DNA of 64,000 nt from DATEDA01 sp963754305 (GCA_963754305.1 CAVWFR010000029.1:62001-126000), one strand, 5' to 3'; numbered from the stretch's first letter, positions 52,290 to 61,766 are shown. A program made the numbers and translations. The notes: generated by a model from the letters alone, not told the origin.

Positions 52290-52319
52290 TCCCGTGGTAG
52301 TCCGCTGCTCCGCCTGGCC

Positions 52320-53025
52320 TCTCGAACGCCGACTCGCGACGGCAGTGGTCGCTTTCGCTCGCCGTGCACGCGGCGGCGATGTCGCTTTTCGTTCCCCGCG
52401 CCGCGCGTTTCGCTGTTCGAGCCGCGTCCGGTGCTGGAGGTGTCCTTGCGCGAGCTCGTAGTGCCGCCCGCGGTCTCGCCGGAACCGGTCGGTCTCGGAT
52501 CGGCAGCGCCGTTACCGGAGAAGCGGATCAGGCCGGAGCCCCGGAAACGCGAGTCTGTCCCGCTCGCTCGGAAGAGCGAGCCGCCCGTGCCGTCGCCGGC
52601 GGGGAAGCGTCGAAGAAGAACGTCTCGGAGCGCCTGCGCTGGAAATACTCGTCGCTTCGCCGGCTCCGGCGCCGCATCCCGTGTCGCCGCCGCTCGCGGC
52701 CAGCGCTCCGACGTCCCGGGTGCCCCAGTCCGAACTGCTCTCCAGCTACGGGCAGACGATCTCCCAGGCACTGGCACGCTACAAGGAGTACCCGCGGATC
52801 GCGCAGATGCAGGGCTGGCAAGGGTCAGTGACGATGCGGTTGCGCGTCGCACCGTCCGGCCGCCTGATCGATGCCGAGGTGCACGCTTCGAGCGGACATG
52901 GGGTGCTCGACCGGCAGGCGCTCGCGATGGCGTCGAAGCCCGAGCGCTATCCGGCCCCGCCCGAAGGGCTGCGCGACCGCGAGATCGCGGTGCTCGTGCC
53001 GGTCGTCTTCCGGCTCGAGCGATGA
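52320..53025 (+). pseudogene. tonB: tonB energy-transducer gene, broken by several frameshifts
   Basis: The 3' end (from about 52,681) encodes an intact TonB C-terminal domain: LLSSYGQTISQALARYKEYP, then GSVTMRLRVAPSGRL and ALAMASKPERYP. Upstream, WSLSLAVHAAAMSLF (membrane anchor), a Pro-rich stretch VVPPAVSPEPVGLGSAAPLP and a Pro/Lys linker appear in three different frames. At least three small indels in 350 bp are needed to join them. Position right after the receiver gene fits a dedicated TonB. Confidence 0.7.
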
Positions 53026-53063
53026 GAATTGCCGCCGTCGCGGTGTAACCAGTTCGTCGCGAT

Positions 53064-54017
53064 TCACTCGAAGATCGCCACGCCCCAGGGCGTGTCGCCG
53101 ACCGGGATCTCCTTGACGAGGACGTTCTTCGCCGTGTCGATGACCGACACGCTGTTCGACCTGCCGTTCGCGACGTACAGCTTCCCGCCGTCGCGGGTCA
53201 GGGCCATGTTCCACGGCCGCTTGCCGACCGGGATCGTCGCGACGACCTTGTCGGTCGCGGTGTCGATGACCATGACGTTGGCGTCGCCGCCGTTGGTGAG
53301 ATAGAGCCGCTTGCCGTCCGGGTGCATCGCGAGGCCGTTGGAGCGCAGGCCCGCCTTGATCGTGCGGAGGATCTTGTGCTGGCGTGCGTCGATCACGTAC
53401 ACCGTGTCGGCCCGCTCGCACGCGACGTAGGCCTTGGCGCCGTCCGGCGTGAACGCGATGCCGCGCGGCCGCGTTCCCACTTTCAGCTGCGCGACGGTCT
53501 TGCGCGCCGCGACGTCGATCACCTCGAGCTTGTCGTCCTCCTCCGCGCTGACGTAGACGAACCGCCCGTCGGGCGAGAACACGGCGTGCTCGGGGTTGTC
53601 GCCGCCGATCTTGACCCTGAACGCCACCGCATCGGTCGCCGTGTCGATGAAGACGACGCTGTTCGTGAGCTCGACCGCCGCGGCGATCAGCTTGCCGTCG
53701 GGCGAGATGTAGACGCCTTCGGGCGATTCGCCGAGATCGATGCGCTTCGTCACCGCGCGCTTGTCGAGATCGATCACCAGCAGCGCGTTCGCCGGCTGGT
53801 CCGACACGTACGCGATCCGGCGCGAGGCGAGGATCGCCGTGCCGCGCGGCTTGCCGCCGGTCTTGATCTCGCCCACGACCTCGTCCCGCGCGGTGTCGAT
53901 CAGCGAGATGGTGCCGCCGTTCTCGTTGCCGACGAGCGCGGTCCCGGCCAGCGCCGGTGCAAGACCCGCGAACGCGAGGGTGAGGGCGAGCGCTCCTGCG
54001 GATGCGAGTTTCGTCAT
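53064..54017 (-). CDS. YVTN beta-propeller protein associated with PQQ-dependent catabolism
   Basis: 317 residues from the ATG at 54017. Signal peptide (GALALTLAFAGLAPALAG), then seven propeller blades with the repeating pattern of xVIDTATDxVVxTIxVGxxPxG seen as ISLIDTARDEVVGEIKTGG, VVFIDTATDAVAFRVKIGG, VMVIDTATDKVVATIPVG. It is the last gene of the PQQ/ABC/multicopper-oxidase run and matches the family called PQQ-dependent-catabolism-associated beta-propeller. It is periplasmic; its role is unproven, possibly binding of a substrate or cofactor. Confidence 0.88.
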   Translation of the reverse strand: MTKLASAGALALTLAFAGLAPALAGTALVGNENGGTISLIDTARDEVVGEIKTGGKPRGTAILASRRIAYVSDQPANALLVIDLDKRAVTKRIDLGESPEGVYISPDGKLIAAAVELTNSVVFIDTATDAVAFRVKIGGDNPEHAVFSPDGRFVYVSAEEDDKLEVIDVAARKTVAQLKVGTRPRGIAFTPDGAKAYVACERADTVYVIDARQHKILRTIKAGLRSNGLAMHPDGKRLYLTNGGDANVMVIDTATDKVVATIPVGKRPWNMALTRDGGKLYVANGRSNSVSVIDTAKNVLVKEIPVGDTPWGVAIFE

Positions 54018-54052
54018 TCGAATGTCTCCCGTGACCATCAGACCTGTGACTA

Positions 54053-55649
54053 TCAGAGTACGGCGAAGTTGCGCATCATCATGGCGTCCTCGTGCTCGAG
54101 GTTGTGGCAGTGGAACATGTAGCGCTGCGCGCCGCGGAACGCCGCGTCCTCCGGCAGCGCGAAGTCCACCGCGAGCCAGATCGTCTCGTTCGGCCATAGC
54201 AGGACCGTGTCCTTCACGCCGAGGTCGGTCGGGAACCGCCCGCCGCTCTCGGTGGCGAAGCGGCGTGCCGCGCCGTAGGTGCCCTGCCTCCGCAGCACCC
54301 GGAAGCCGAACCCGTGCAGGTGCATCGGATGGGGCATCGAGATCGGGCTGTTCCGGATCTCCCAGGTCTCGCGCGTGCCGCGCCGCACGCTGAACGCGGT
54401 CTCGTCGAGCCGGTAGGGGGTCTGGTCGATCAGGAAGCCGGCCCGCTCGTCGAAGTCGAGCCGCATCCGCCGCGTGGCGTCTTGCGGGCCGGCCGCCGCG
54501 TCCGGAAGCCCCGAGAGCCGCGACGGAAGCGGGGGAGCGGCACGCGCCGGCGCTGCCCCGACGCGGAGCGTAAAGAGGCTCAGCTCGGCCCCGTCGGGCA
54601 GTCGGTCTCCCGGATCGCTGCGGACAGCACTCTCGCAGACCGCTGCGGCCGCGAGCGCCGGATAGCGGTCGCGCGCGGGGTGACGGTGGCCGCGGCGCAG
54701 TGCCGTGCGCCTGATGGCGCGCGTCGAACTCGAGACTCACGGCAACGACCGCGCGCCGGCCGGCGAGATTGATTGCGACGTCCACCCGCTCGCCGGTGTA
54801 GAGGAACGCGCGATCGATCTCCCTCGGCGCGCCGAGCAGGCCGCCGTCGGTGCCGAGCAGGCTGAACGGAACCAGTTGTTCGCCCTCTCGCGCTGCGCTG
54901 TGTCCCGAAATCCGAGCAGCAGGCCCCGGGCGTTGCAGGCGTTCAGGATCTGGAGCCGCGCCCAGCCCGGCGCCACGACCCGCTCGGCGTCGAGCTCGCC
55001 GTTGACGAGCGCGCGGTTGCCGAACCAGCCGATCAGGCAGTCCTCGGCGGTCGGCGCATACGGCCGGATCGCGCCGCGCGACGACGCGGGCGTCCGCGAC
55101 GGCGAGCGCGAGGCGGTTGCCGGGCGCTAGTCCGAGCGCGGCATCGAGCGCTTCATCGTCGTCGTCCGTCACGACGAGCAAGCCGGCGAGCCCGCCATAG
55201 ACCTGCTCGGCGGTGAAGCCGTGCGGATGAGGATGGAACCAGTACAGCCCGGAGCGGTTCTTCACCTCGAAGCGCAGGCGTTTGCTCGCGCCCGGAGCGA
55301 TCGGATCGAAGCCGGCGCCGTCCTGCGCCTCCGCGAGCGTCAGGCCGTGGAAATGGACGGTGGTGGGCTGCGGGAGCGCGTTCTCGATCACGGCGTCGAA
55401 GCGCTCGCCGCGCCGCGCGACGAAGATCGGCTGCGCCACCTTTCGCGGGCCGAGGTCCGCCACGTAGCGGCAGCGGCCGGTGACCGGGTCCTGCCGCTCG
55501 ATCACGAGACGGGAGACGGCCGCGAGCGACACGACGCGGTCATCGGCGAGCGCGGCCGGCGGTGGCGCGACGGCGCTGCGCGTGGGGCGGACGCCGCACG
55601 CTGCCGCGGCCGAGGCGAGGCCGGCACCGAGAAACCGACGGCGATTCAT
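54053..55649 (-). pseudogene. Multicopper oxidase (laccase/CotA/FtsP-like), broken by frameshifts
   Basis: The start is an intact Tat-type signal (MNRRRFLGAGLASAAAACG) with cupredoxin 1 motifs TTVHFHGLTL and WFHPHPHG. The last domain, in another frame, has HPMHLHGFGF and MFHCHNLEHEDAM, so all four copper centres are encoded. Between them (about 54,500-55,090) the coding sequence moves through at least three frame changes, with a net gain of one base. Copper motifs are perfect, so recent damage or assembly error is likely. It lies between the ABC permease and the propeller gene, as in PQQ-linked alcohol clusters. Confidence 0.75.
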
Positions 55650-55673
55650 TCGGCGCGTCCGGAGGGGACGAGG

Positions 55674-56474
55674 CTATCCACCCCGCGTCGTCAGCACGTG
55701 GATCATCGGCTCGTAGGCGGACTCCTGCGAGAAGCGCCAGCTCGCGACGGCGATTGCGATCGCCGTGGCGCCGACGAGCACCGCGATGTCGAGTCCGACG
55801 CCGAAGTCCGCGCTCATCGCCGCGGGCGGGGCGAGCGCGTGCTTGAGCAGATCGACGCCGTACGTATAGGGATTGACGGTGGCGATCCAGCTGAGCACGG
55901 GCGGGAGGTCGCGCACCGGGTAGAGGGATCCGCTCAGGAAGAACACCGGGAAGATCACGAAGTTCATGATGCCGGCGAAATTGTCCAGCGTCCGCGAAAA
56001 CGACGCGGTCACCATCCCGATGCCGGCGCAGGCGAACGACGTGCAGAGGAGGGCGATCGCGAGCAGCCACCAGTCGGTACCGCGCCCGACGTATCCGAGC
56101 GCCACGAGAACGACGAGCAGGAGCACCGCCTGCACCAACGCGGCGGCGGCCGCCGAAACCACCTTCGCGATCACGATCCAGGCGTGCGGCATGGGCGCGA
56201 TGATCATCATCCGCATCACGCCCGATTCCTTGTCGTACACCGTGGTCAGCGCGGCGAGCATGCCGCCGAAGAGCATCGTCATCCCGAGCACGCCCGGGAC
56301 GAGAAACGCCTGGTAGTCCATGCCGCGCGCCTCGCCGATGACGGCGCCGAAGCCGGCGCCGATGACGAAGAGCCAGATGAGCGGCCGGACGATCGCCGAC
56401 ACGAGCCGCGTCCGCTGGCGGAACATCCGCACCAGCTCCCGTTCGAGCACCGCGTAGACCGGACGCACGCGCAT
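55674..56474 (-). CDS. ABC-2 type transporter permease of the PQQ cluster
   Basis: 266 residues from the ATG at 56474, which overlaps the ATPase stop (ATGA). Six membrane helices of the ABC-2 type with VYAVLERELVRMFRQRTRLV at the start, GYVGRG and FFLSGSLYPVRDLPP in the last third. It partners the ATPase encoded just before. The family is the one found with PQQ-dependent alcohol dehydrogenases (PedC-like permease); the exported substrate is not known. Confidence 0.9.
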   Translation of the reverse strand: MRVRPVYAVLERELVRMFRQRTRLVSAIVRPLIWLFVIGAGFGAVIGEARGMDYQAFLVPGVLGMTMLFGGMLAALTTVYDKESGVMRMMIIAPMPHAWIVIAKVVSAAAAALVQAVLLLVVLVALGYVGRGTDWWLLAIALLCTSFACAGIGMVTASFSRTLDNFAGIMNFVIFPVFFLSGSLYPVRDLPPVLSWIATVNPYTYGVDLLKHALAPPAAMSADFGVGLDIAVLVGATAIAIAVASWRFSQESAYEPMIHVLTTRGG

Positions 56475-57424
56475 CAGCTCAGGGCCTTTCCGTCCGCAAT
56501 CCAGAGGAACACGTCGTTCAGGTTCGGCCGCCTGACTCGCCACGCCGAGACCTTCGAGCCGAGCTCCGCCTGCAGCCGGGCGATCGCGGCGATGTCCTCG
56601 TCGGGCGAACGGAAGTAGGCCACGTCGCCGTCGCGCAAGCACGTCCCGAGACGCGGCTCGAGCATCCCGACCAGACCGTCGAGGTCGGGACCTTCGACCT
56701 CCAGCATGTGCCGGCCGAGACGGTCGACGAGCAGCCGCGGCGCGCCGGATTCCACGAGACGGCCCTTGCGGATGAACGCGACGCGATCGCAACCGTCCGC
56801 CTCTTCCAGGTAGTGCGTGGTCAGGAGGAGGGTCATGCCGGTTCGGGCGCGCAGCCGCTCGATGAAGCGCCAGATCCGGCGGCGATTCGGCAGATCGAGA
56901 CCGGTCGTCGGCTCGTCCAGAAACAGCACGCGCGGCTCGTGCAGGACGCCGCGAACGATGTCGAGCGCGCGGCGCATCCCGCCCGACAGCGTCGCGACGG
57001 GCTGCGCGCGCCTGTCCGCCAGACCGAAGAGCTCGAGCAGCTCCCGCTGGCGCTCCTCGATCACCCGCGGCGGGAGATCGTGCAGCAGACCGGCGAAGCG
57101 CAGGTTCTCGGCGACGGTGAGCGTGCGATCGAGCGCGGACTCCTGGAAGACGAGGCCGATCGCCCCACGCACGCGCACCGGCGCGGTTCTCACGTCGAAC
57201 CCGGCGACCGTTGCGGTCCCTGCGGTCGGCCGGATGAGGGTCGCCAGCATGTGGACGGTGGTCGTCTTGCCGGCGCCGTTCGGCCCCAGGAGGCCGAAGA
57301 ACTCCCCGGACGGGATCTCGAGGTCCAGACCGTCGACTGCGGCGGTCTCGCCGTAGCGCTTCGCGAGGCCGTCGGCGCGGATCGCCGCGCGGGTGTCGAC
57401 GCCGACGGCCTGGGGCGCGTTCAT
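56474..57424 (-). CDS. ABC transporter ATP-binding protein of the PQQ cluster
   Basis: 316 residues. Walker A GPNGAGKTT, Q-loop in FQESALDRTLT, signature LSGGMRR and Walker B LFLDEPTTGLDLP. The ATG at 57424 overlaps the pqqE stop (ATGA), so it is coupled to PQQ synthesis. The C-terminal NDVFLWIADG end is typical of ABC-2-linked ATPases. It matches the family annotated as the ATP-binding part of the PQQ-dependent alcohol dehydrogenase system. Confidence 0.92.
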   Translation of the reverse strand: MNAPQAVGVDTRAAIRADGLAKRYGETAAVDGLDLEIPSGEFFGLLGPNGAGKTTTVHMLATLIRPTAGTATVAGFDVRTAPVRVRGAIGLVFQESALDRTLTVAENLRFAGLLHDLPPRVIEERQRELLELFGLADRRAQPVATLSGGMRRALDIVRGVLHEPRVLFLDEPTTGLDLPNRRRIWRFIERLRARTGMTLLLTTHYLEEADGCDRVAFIRKGRLVESGAPRLLVDRLGRHMLEVEGPDLDGLVGMLEPRLGTCLRDGDVAYFRSPDEDIAAIARLQAELGSKVSAWRVRRPNLNDVFLWIADGKALS

Positions 57425-58567
57425 GCGACCGGTTCGCGCGGATCCGCGCCCGACAGCGCGCGCGAGTTCTTGTCGTCGCGGAAGAAGAGCACGGGCTTCG
57501 TCCCGACTGCAGGGCGCACCTGCTCCGCGCGTTCGACGGCCTGCGTCACGAGCGCGTGATGCGGCGACTTGTCGCACACCGGGTCGGCGTTCGCCGGATC
57601 ACCGGTGAGCATGTACGCCTGGCAGCGGCAGCCGCCGTAGTCCTTCACCTTCTCGGGGCAGCTGCGGCACGGTTCCTTCATCCATTCGTCGCCGCGGTAC
57701 CGGTTGAACGCGGGCGAGTCGTACCAGATCCAGCGGAGGTCGCGGTCGCGGACGTTCGGGAACTCGAGGCCCGGGGAGCATGCGCGCCTCATGGCAGGGC
57801 AGCGCGAGGCCGTCGGCCGTGAGGCAGAGGAACACCGCGCCCCAGCCGTTCATGCAGGCCTTGGGCCGGCGCTCGTGGTAGTCGGGTACGACGAAGTAGA
57901 TCTTCATCGCGTTGCCGACGCGCTCGCGGAACCGGTTGACCACCTCCTCGGCGCGCTCGAGCTGCTCGCGGCTCGGCAGAAGCTGGTCGCGGTTCAGGTA
58001 CGCCCAGCCGTAGTACTGGGTGTTTGCGAGCTCGACGTACTCGGCTTCCAGCTCGAGCGCCATCTCGAGGAGCTCCTGCACATGGTCGATGTTGAGCCGG
58101 TGCAGCACGACGTTGAGCACCATCGGGAAATCGTATTGCTTGACCAGCTTCGCGACCCGCCGCTTGAGCTCGAACGTGCGGGTGCTCGACAGGAAATCGT
58201 TGATCTCGCGCGTCGAATCCTGGAAGGACACCTGGATGTGATCGAGCCCGCCGTCCTTGAGCGCGGCGATCCGCCGCTCGTTCAGCCCGACGCCCGAGGT
58301 GATGAGATTCGAGTAGTAGCCCAGGCGTCGCGCCTCGGCGACGAGCACCTCCAGGTCGTCGCGCACCAGCGGCTCGCCGCCGGAGAAGCCGAGCTGGGTC
58401 GCGCCGAGGCTGCGCCCCTCGCGCAGCACACGCAGCCAGTCTTCGGTGGCGAGCTCCGCCCCGTACTTCGCATAGTCCACCGGGTTGGAGCAGTACACGC
58501 AATGGAGCGGACAGCGGTAGGTCAGCTCCGCGAGCAGCCAGAGCGGCGGGTTAGGGCTGCCTGGCAT
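57421..58567 (-). CDS. pqqE: PQQ synthase PqqE (radical SAM), apparent frameshift
   Basis: The radical SAM cluster CX3CX2C is at Cys19, Cys23 and Cys26 (CPLHCVYC), and FSGGEPL follows. PqqE links Glu and Tyr of the PqqA peptide, the first PQQ step. After CHEARMLPG the frame goes off; one extra base in the CCCCGGG run near 57,775 separates it from the C-terminal SPASM part (LEFPNVRDRDLRWIWYDSPA, CRSCPEKVKDYGGCRCQ). The 1147-bp span is 3n+1, exactly one insertion. Corrected length is 381 residues, normal. It overlaps pqqD by 17 bp. Confidence 0.88.
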
Positions 58568-58829
58568 TGATCCAGCCTTTCTCGCGCGCATGCTCCAGAA
58601 AGTCGGTCACGTCCTGCCGCAGGTCCGCGCCGGGGAACGCCCGCTCGAGATCCGCGACGATCTCGGACACCGCCGACGTGCCGTTGACGCGCTTCAGGAT
58701 CTCGCCTGCGCTCTGCCCCAGCTTCACCATGCCCTCCGGGTAGAGCAGCACGTAGGCGGCTTGCACCTCCTCCCACTGGAAGCGCAAGCGCCGTGCGAGC
58801 TCGAATACCGTATCGTCGCCGAACACCAT
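58551..58829 (-). CDS. pqqD: PQQ peptide chaperone PqqD
   Basis: 92 residues, a winged-helix-like protein (RLRFQWEEVQAAYVLLYPEG, KLGQSAGEILKRVNG, DVTDFLEHAREKGWI) that presents the PqqA peptide to PqqE. The ATG overlaps the pqqC stop (ATGA) and the gene overlaps pqqE. Confidence 0.95.
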   Translation of the reverse strand: MVFGDDTVFELARRLRFQWEEVQAAYVLLYPEGMVKLGQSAGEILKRVNGTSAVSEIVADLERAFPGADLRQDVTDFLEHAREKGWINARQP

Positions 58830-59566
58830 CAGGCGCGGTCCTTTCGGTCGCCGATGCCGTAGGCGAGCTCGATCGCGTCCAGCATCGCCCACAGCACGTC
58901 GAGCTTGAACTGCAGGATCTCGAGCGCACGCTCCTGCTCGGCCCGCGTGCGGAAGTGATCCAGCGTGACCTTCAGGCCGTGCTCGACGTCCCGGCGTGCT
59001 TCGGACAGGCGCTTGCGGAAGTACGCGTACCCGCCGGCGTCGATCCATGGGTAATGCTCCGGCCAGCTCGCCAGCCGTTCCTTGTGGATCTGCGGCGCGA
59101 AGAGCTCGGTGAGCGACGAGCACACGGCTTCCTGCCAGGGCGCGCGGCGTGCGAAGTTGACATAGGCGTCGACGGCGAAGCGCACGCCCGGCAGCACGTG
59201 CTCGAGCGATGCGACTGCCTCGCGCTTCAGGCCCACGGCCTCGCCGAGGCGCAGCCACGCCTCGATCCCGCCCTCGTCGCCCGCGACGCCGTCGTGGTCG
59301 AGGATGCGCTTGATCCACTCCCGGCGGTGCTCGCGGTCCGGCATATTGGCGAGGACGGCCGCATCCTTGATCGGGATGCTGACCTGGTAGTAGAAGCGGT
59401 TGAGGACCCACCCCTGCACCTGTTCCTTCGTGCACCCGCCGCTGTTCATCGCCACGTGGAACGGATGGTGGATGTGATAGCGATCGCCCTTGGCGCGGAG
59501 CTCACGCTCGAACTCGTCCCTGTTCCACGGCAGTCTGTCGGCGACTCCCACAGCGCTTCCCGTCAC
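58829..59566 (-). CDS. pqqC: Pyrroloquinoline-quinone synthase PqqC
   Basis: 245 residues from a GTG at 59566 that overlaps the pqqB stop. PqqC catalyses the final ring closure and eight-electron oxidation to PQQ. Family segments: YHIHHPFHVAMNSG, QVQGWVLNRFYYQVSIPIKD, DHDGVAGDEGGIEAWLRLG and HYPWID. Length is normal. It is all-helical and cytosolic. Confidence 0.95.
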   Translation of the reverse strand: MTGSAVGVADRLPWNRDEFERELRAKGDRYHIHHPFHVAMNSGGCTKEQVQGWVLNRFYYQVSIPIKDAAVLANMPDREHRREWIKRILDHDGVAGDEGGIEAWLRLGEAVGLKREAVASLEHVLPGVRFAVDAYVNFARRAPWQEAVCSSLTELFAPQIHKERLASWPEHYPWIDAGGYAYFRKRLSEARRDVEHGLKVTLDHFRTRAEQERALEILQFKLDVLWAMLDAIELAYGIGDRKDRA

Positions 59567-60477
59567 AGTTCGATTTCCATCCCGTCGTACGCGACCTCGA
59601 TCGCCGCGGCGTCCAGCGTGCGCCGCTCGGCGGAGTCCTCGTTCAAGATCGGGTTGGTGTTGTTGATGTGGATCAGGATCTTCCGGCCGGCCTTGAGGGG
59701 TTTCAGAACGTCGATCATTCCGCCCCGCCCGCTCTGCGGCAGGTGGCCCATGTCGCGCGCGCGCTTCGGCGAAATCCCGAGGCGGACCAGCTCGTCCTCG
59801 GTCCAGAACGTGCCGTCGATCATCAGGCAATCGGCCGCGGCGAGGAACGGCGCGAGGTGCGGCTCGATCTCGCCGACGCCGGGGGCATAGAAGAGCGCCT
59901 TGCCGCTCGCCCGGTCGACTATCCGCACGCCGATGTTGTCCCCCTGGTGGGGATTGTCGCGGTGCGGGGAGTAGGGCGGCGCCTTGCTCTTGAGCGGGAC
60001 CGCGGTGAACGCGAGCCCGTCGGCGCCGGCCACGGCGAACGTGCTGTCCGCAGACATCGGAATCGGATGCCAGCGGACGCCGCAGTAGTGATCGAGGATG
60101 CGGAAGAGGGGGTTCCCGGACGTCAGGTCTTCGCGGACCATGTCGGTGCAGTAGATCTCGAGTGGCGCCCCCTCGCGCAGCATCAGCAGCCCGGTGGTGT
60201 GGTCGATCTGCGCGTCGATGAGGACGATCGCGCGGACCGCGGTGTCACGGATCGCGCGCGCCGGCTGGAGTTCCGGCACCGCGCGAAACTGCGCGAGGAG
60301 ATCGGGCGACGCGTTGAACAGCACCCAGTCGGTCCCGTCGGCCGAGACGGCGATCGACGACTGCGTGCGCGGCCGCGCGCGGATCGTGCCCTTGCGCACG
60401 CCGTCGCAGTTCGGGCAGTTGCAGTTCCATTGCGGGAAGCCGCCGCCCGCCGCGGAGCCCAGCACCTTGATGTGCAT
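59563..60477 (-). CDS. pqqB: PQQ biosynthesis protein PqqB
   Basis: 304 residues of the metallo-beta-lactamase-like PqqB family. Seen: VLGSAAGGGFPQWNCNCPNC near the start, the DHTTGLL region, and CDMVREDLTSGNPLF-type core. PqqB hydroxylates the crosslinked Glu-Tyr. The gene starts 69 bp after pqqA, with an attenuator hairpin between them, and overlaps pqqC. Confidence 0.94.
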   Translation of the reverse strand: MHIKVLGSAAGGGFPQWNCNCPNCDGVRKGTIRARPRTQSSIAVSADGTDWVLFNASPDLLAQFRAVPELQPARAIRDTAVRAIVLIDAQIDHTTGLLMLREGAPLEIYCTDMVREDLTSGNPLFRILDHYCGVRWHPIPMSADSTFAVAGADGLAFTAVPLKSKAPPYSPHRDNPHQGDNIGVRIVDRASGKALFYAPGVGEIEPHLAPFLAAADCLMIDGTFWTEDELVRLGISPKRARDMGHLPQSGRGGMIDVLKPLKAGRKILIHINNTNPILNEDSAERRTLDAAAIEVAYDGMEIEL

Positions 60478-60503
60478 CTCGGCTTTTGTGCGGCCCGGAA
60501 AAG

Positions 60504-60530
60504 ACGAAAGCCCCGCGTGGGGGCTTTCGT
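60504..60530 (-). terminator. Strong hairpin between pqqA and pqqB
   Basis: An 11-bp perfect stem (ACGAAAGCCCC with GGGGCTTTCGT, 5-base loop), followed on the minus strand by CTTTTCC. It lies 16 bp after the pqqA stop and before pqqB. It would reduce read-through, making much more pqqA than pqqB mRNA, or protect the pqqA 3' end. Confidence 0.75.
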
Positions 60531-60546
60531 CGGGTGCCCACCGCCG

Positions 60547-60618
60547 TTAGCGGGTGGCGATGTACATCGTCACCTCGAAGCCGAAGCGCATCTCGGTGTA
60601 TTCAGGCTTGGTCCACAT
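60547..60618 (-). CDS. pqqA: PQQ precursor peptide PqqA
   Basis: 23 residues, MWTKPEYTEMRFGFEV then TMYIATR; the crosslinked Glu15 and Tyr19 of the EVTMY core are present. AGGAGG lies 9 bases before the ATG. It is the peptide substrate of PqqE/PqqD, and the first gene of the pqqABCDE operon. Confidence 0.95.
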   Translation of the reverse strand: MWTKPEYTEMRFGFEVTMYIATR

Positions 60619-60709
60619 GCGGTCGATACCTCCTTTCCACTACGCCCCGATTCTGACCCCCCGGCGGCCGGGCGCCCACCGGGAAATCGCCCGATCGGGG
60701 CTAATGATT

Positions 60710-60735
60710 TTCCTTAGCCTTGTTCCTTAGCCTTG
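60710..60735. repeat. Perfect 13-bp tandem duplication upstream of pqqA
   Basis: TTCCTTAGCCTTG occurs twice without a gap (60710-60722, 60723-60735), in the 190-bp region between divergent pqqA and the peptidase gene. It could be a regulator-binding repeat or a slippage product. Confidence 0.6.
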
Positions 60736-60806
60736 TGTGCCTGCGCGTTACGCGCGACAGACACTTAACATAGACTCGACCCGATGCCGCCCCGAGTGAA
60801 GACCCC

Positions 60807-61760
60807 GTGAACCGGCTCGCCGACGAGCCCCTCTACCCCGAGCTCGAGCCGTTTGCAGTGCAACAATTGGCCGTCGGCGGCGGCCACACGATCCACATCG
60901 AGGAGTGCGGGGATCCCCGGGGGTTCCCCGCGTTGTTTCTCCATGGCGGCCCGGGCAGCCGCACGCGAGCCGTTCATCGCCGCTTCTTCGATCCGCAGTT
61001 CTATCGCGTCGTACTGTTCGATCAGCGCGGGTGCGGGCAATCGACGCCGCTCGGCTCGACGGCGGACAACACGACCCGACACCTGGTCGCCGATATCGAG
61101 GCGATACGAAGCCACCTGGGCCTCGACCGCGTAATGCTCTTCGGCGGCTCGTGGGGCAGCACGCTGGCGCTCGCCTATGCGGTCGCGCATCCCGACCGGG
61201 TCGCGGGCATGGTGCTGCGCGGGATCTTTTTCGCCACCCGGGCGGAGGTCGACTGGTATCTCGATGCGCTGCGCAACTTCGTGCCCGAGGCATGGGAGGC
61301 GTTGGCGGAGGGGGAAGGTGGGAGCCTGCCTGCCCGGTATCACGGACTGGTGAGCGGGCAGGACGACCGGCGCGCGCTGGCCGCCGCGCGGCGCTGGGTC
61401 GCTTACGAAGAGGCCATCATGAGCCTCGACGCGGGGAACAAGGCTGCGGGTCCGCCAGGGGGGGCGGCCGACGTCCTTGCCCGGGCCCGGGTCCAGCTCC
61501 ACTACCTCGTCCACGACTGCTTTCTCGAGCCGGGCGAGCTCGTGTCCGGCCTCGGGCGCCTCGCCGCAGTGCCGGCGCTGATCGTCCAGGGCCGGCTCGA
61601 CCTCGTGTGCCCGCCGCGCGCCGCGTACGAGCTCGCCCGCCGGTTGCCGCGCGCCGAGCTGCGGCTCGTCGAGCGCGGCGGTCATTCGGCCACCGAGCCG
61701 GAAATCGCCCGCGCACTGCGCCGCGCGACCGACGACATGCGCGCTCGCTTGCAGGGCTGA
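60807..61760 (+). CDS. pip: Prolyl aminopeptidase (proline iminopeptidase)
   Basis: 317-residue alpha/beta hydrolase from a GTG. HGGPG oxyanion loop at 46-50, DQRGCGQS at 72-79, nucleophile Ser115 in GGSWGS, then the acid in QGRLDLVCPP and the His in GGHSATEP. It removes N-terminal proline from peptides. Location between pqqA and a sensor kinase is probably chance, although peptidases do help release PQQ from the PqqA peptide. Confidence 0.92.
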   Translation: MNRLADEPLYPELEPFAVQQLAVGGGHTIHIEECGDPRGFPALFLHGGPGSRTRAVHRRFFDPQFYRVVLFDQRGCGQSTPLGSTADNTTRHLVADIEAIRSHLGLDRVMLFGGSWGSTLALAYAVAHPDRVAGMVLRGIFFATRAEVDWYLDALRNFVPEAWEALAEGEGGSLPARYHGLVSGQDDRRALAAARRWVAYEEAIMSLDAGNKAAGPPGGAADVLARARVQLHYLVHDCFLEPGELVSGLGRLAAVPALIVQGRLDLVCPPRAAYELARRLPRAELRLVERGGHSATEPEIARALRRATDDMRARLQG

Positions 61761-61766
61761 GCTGCG

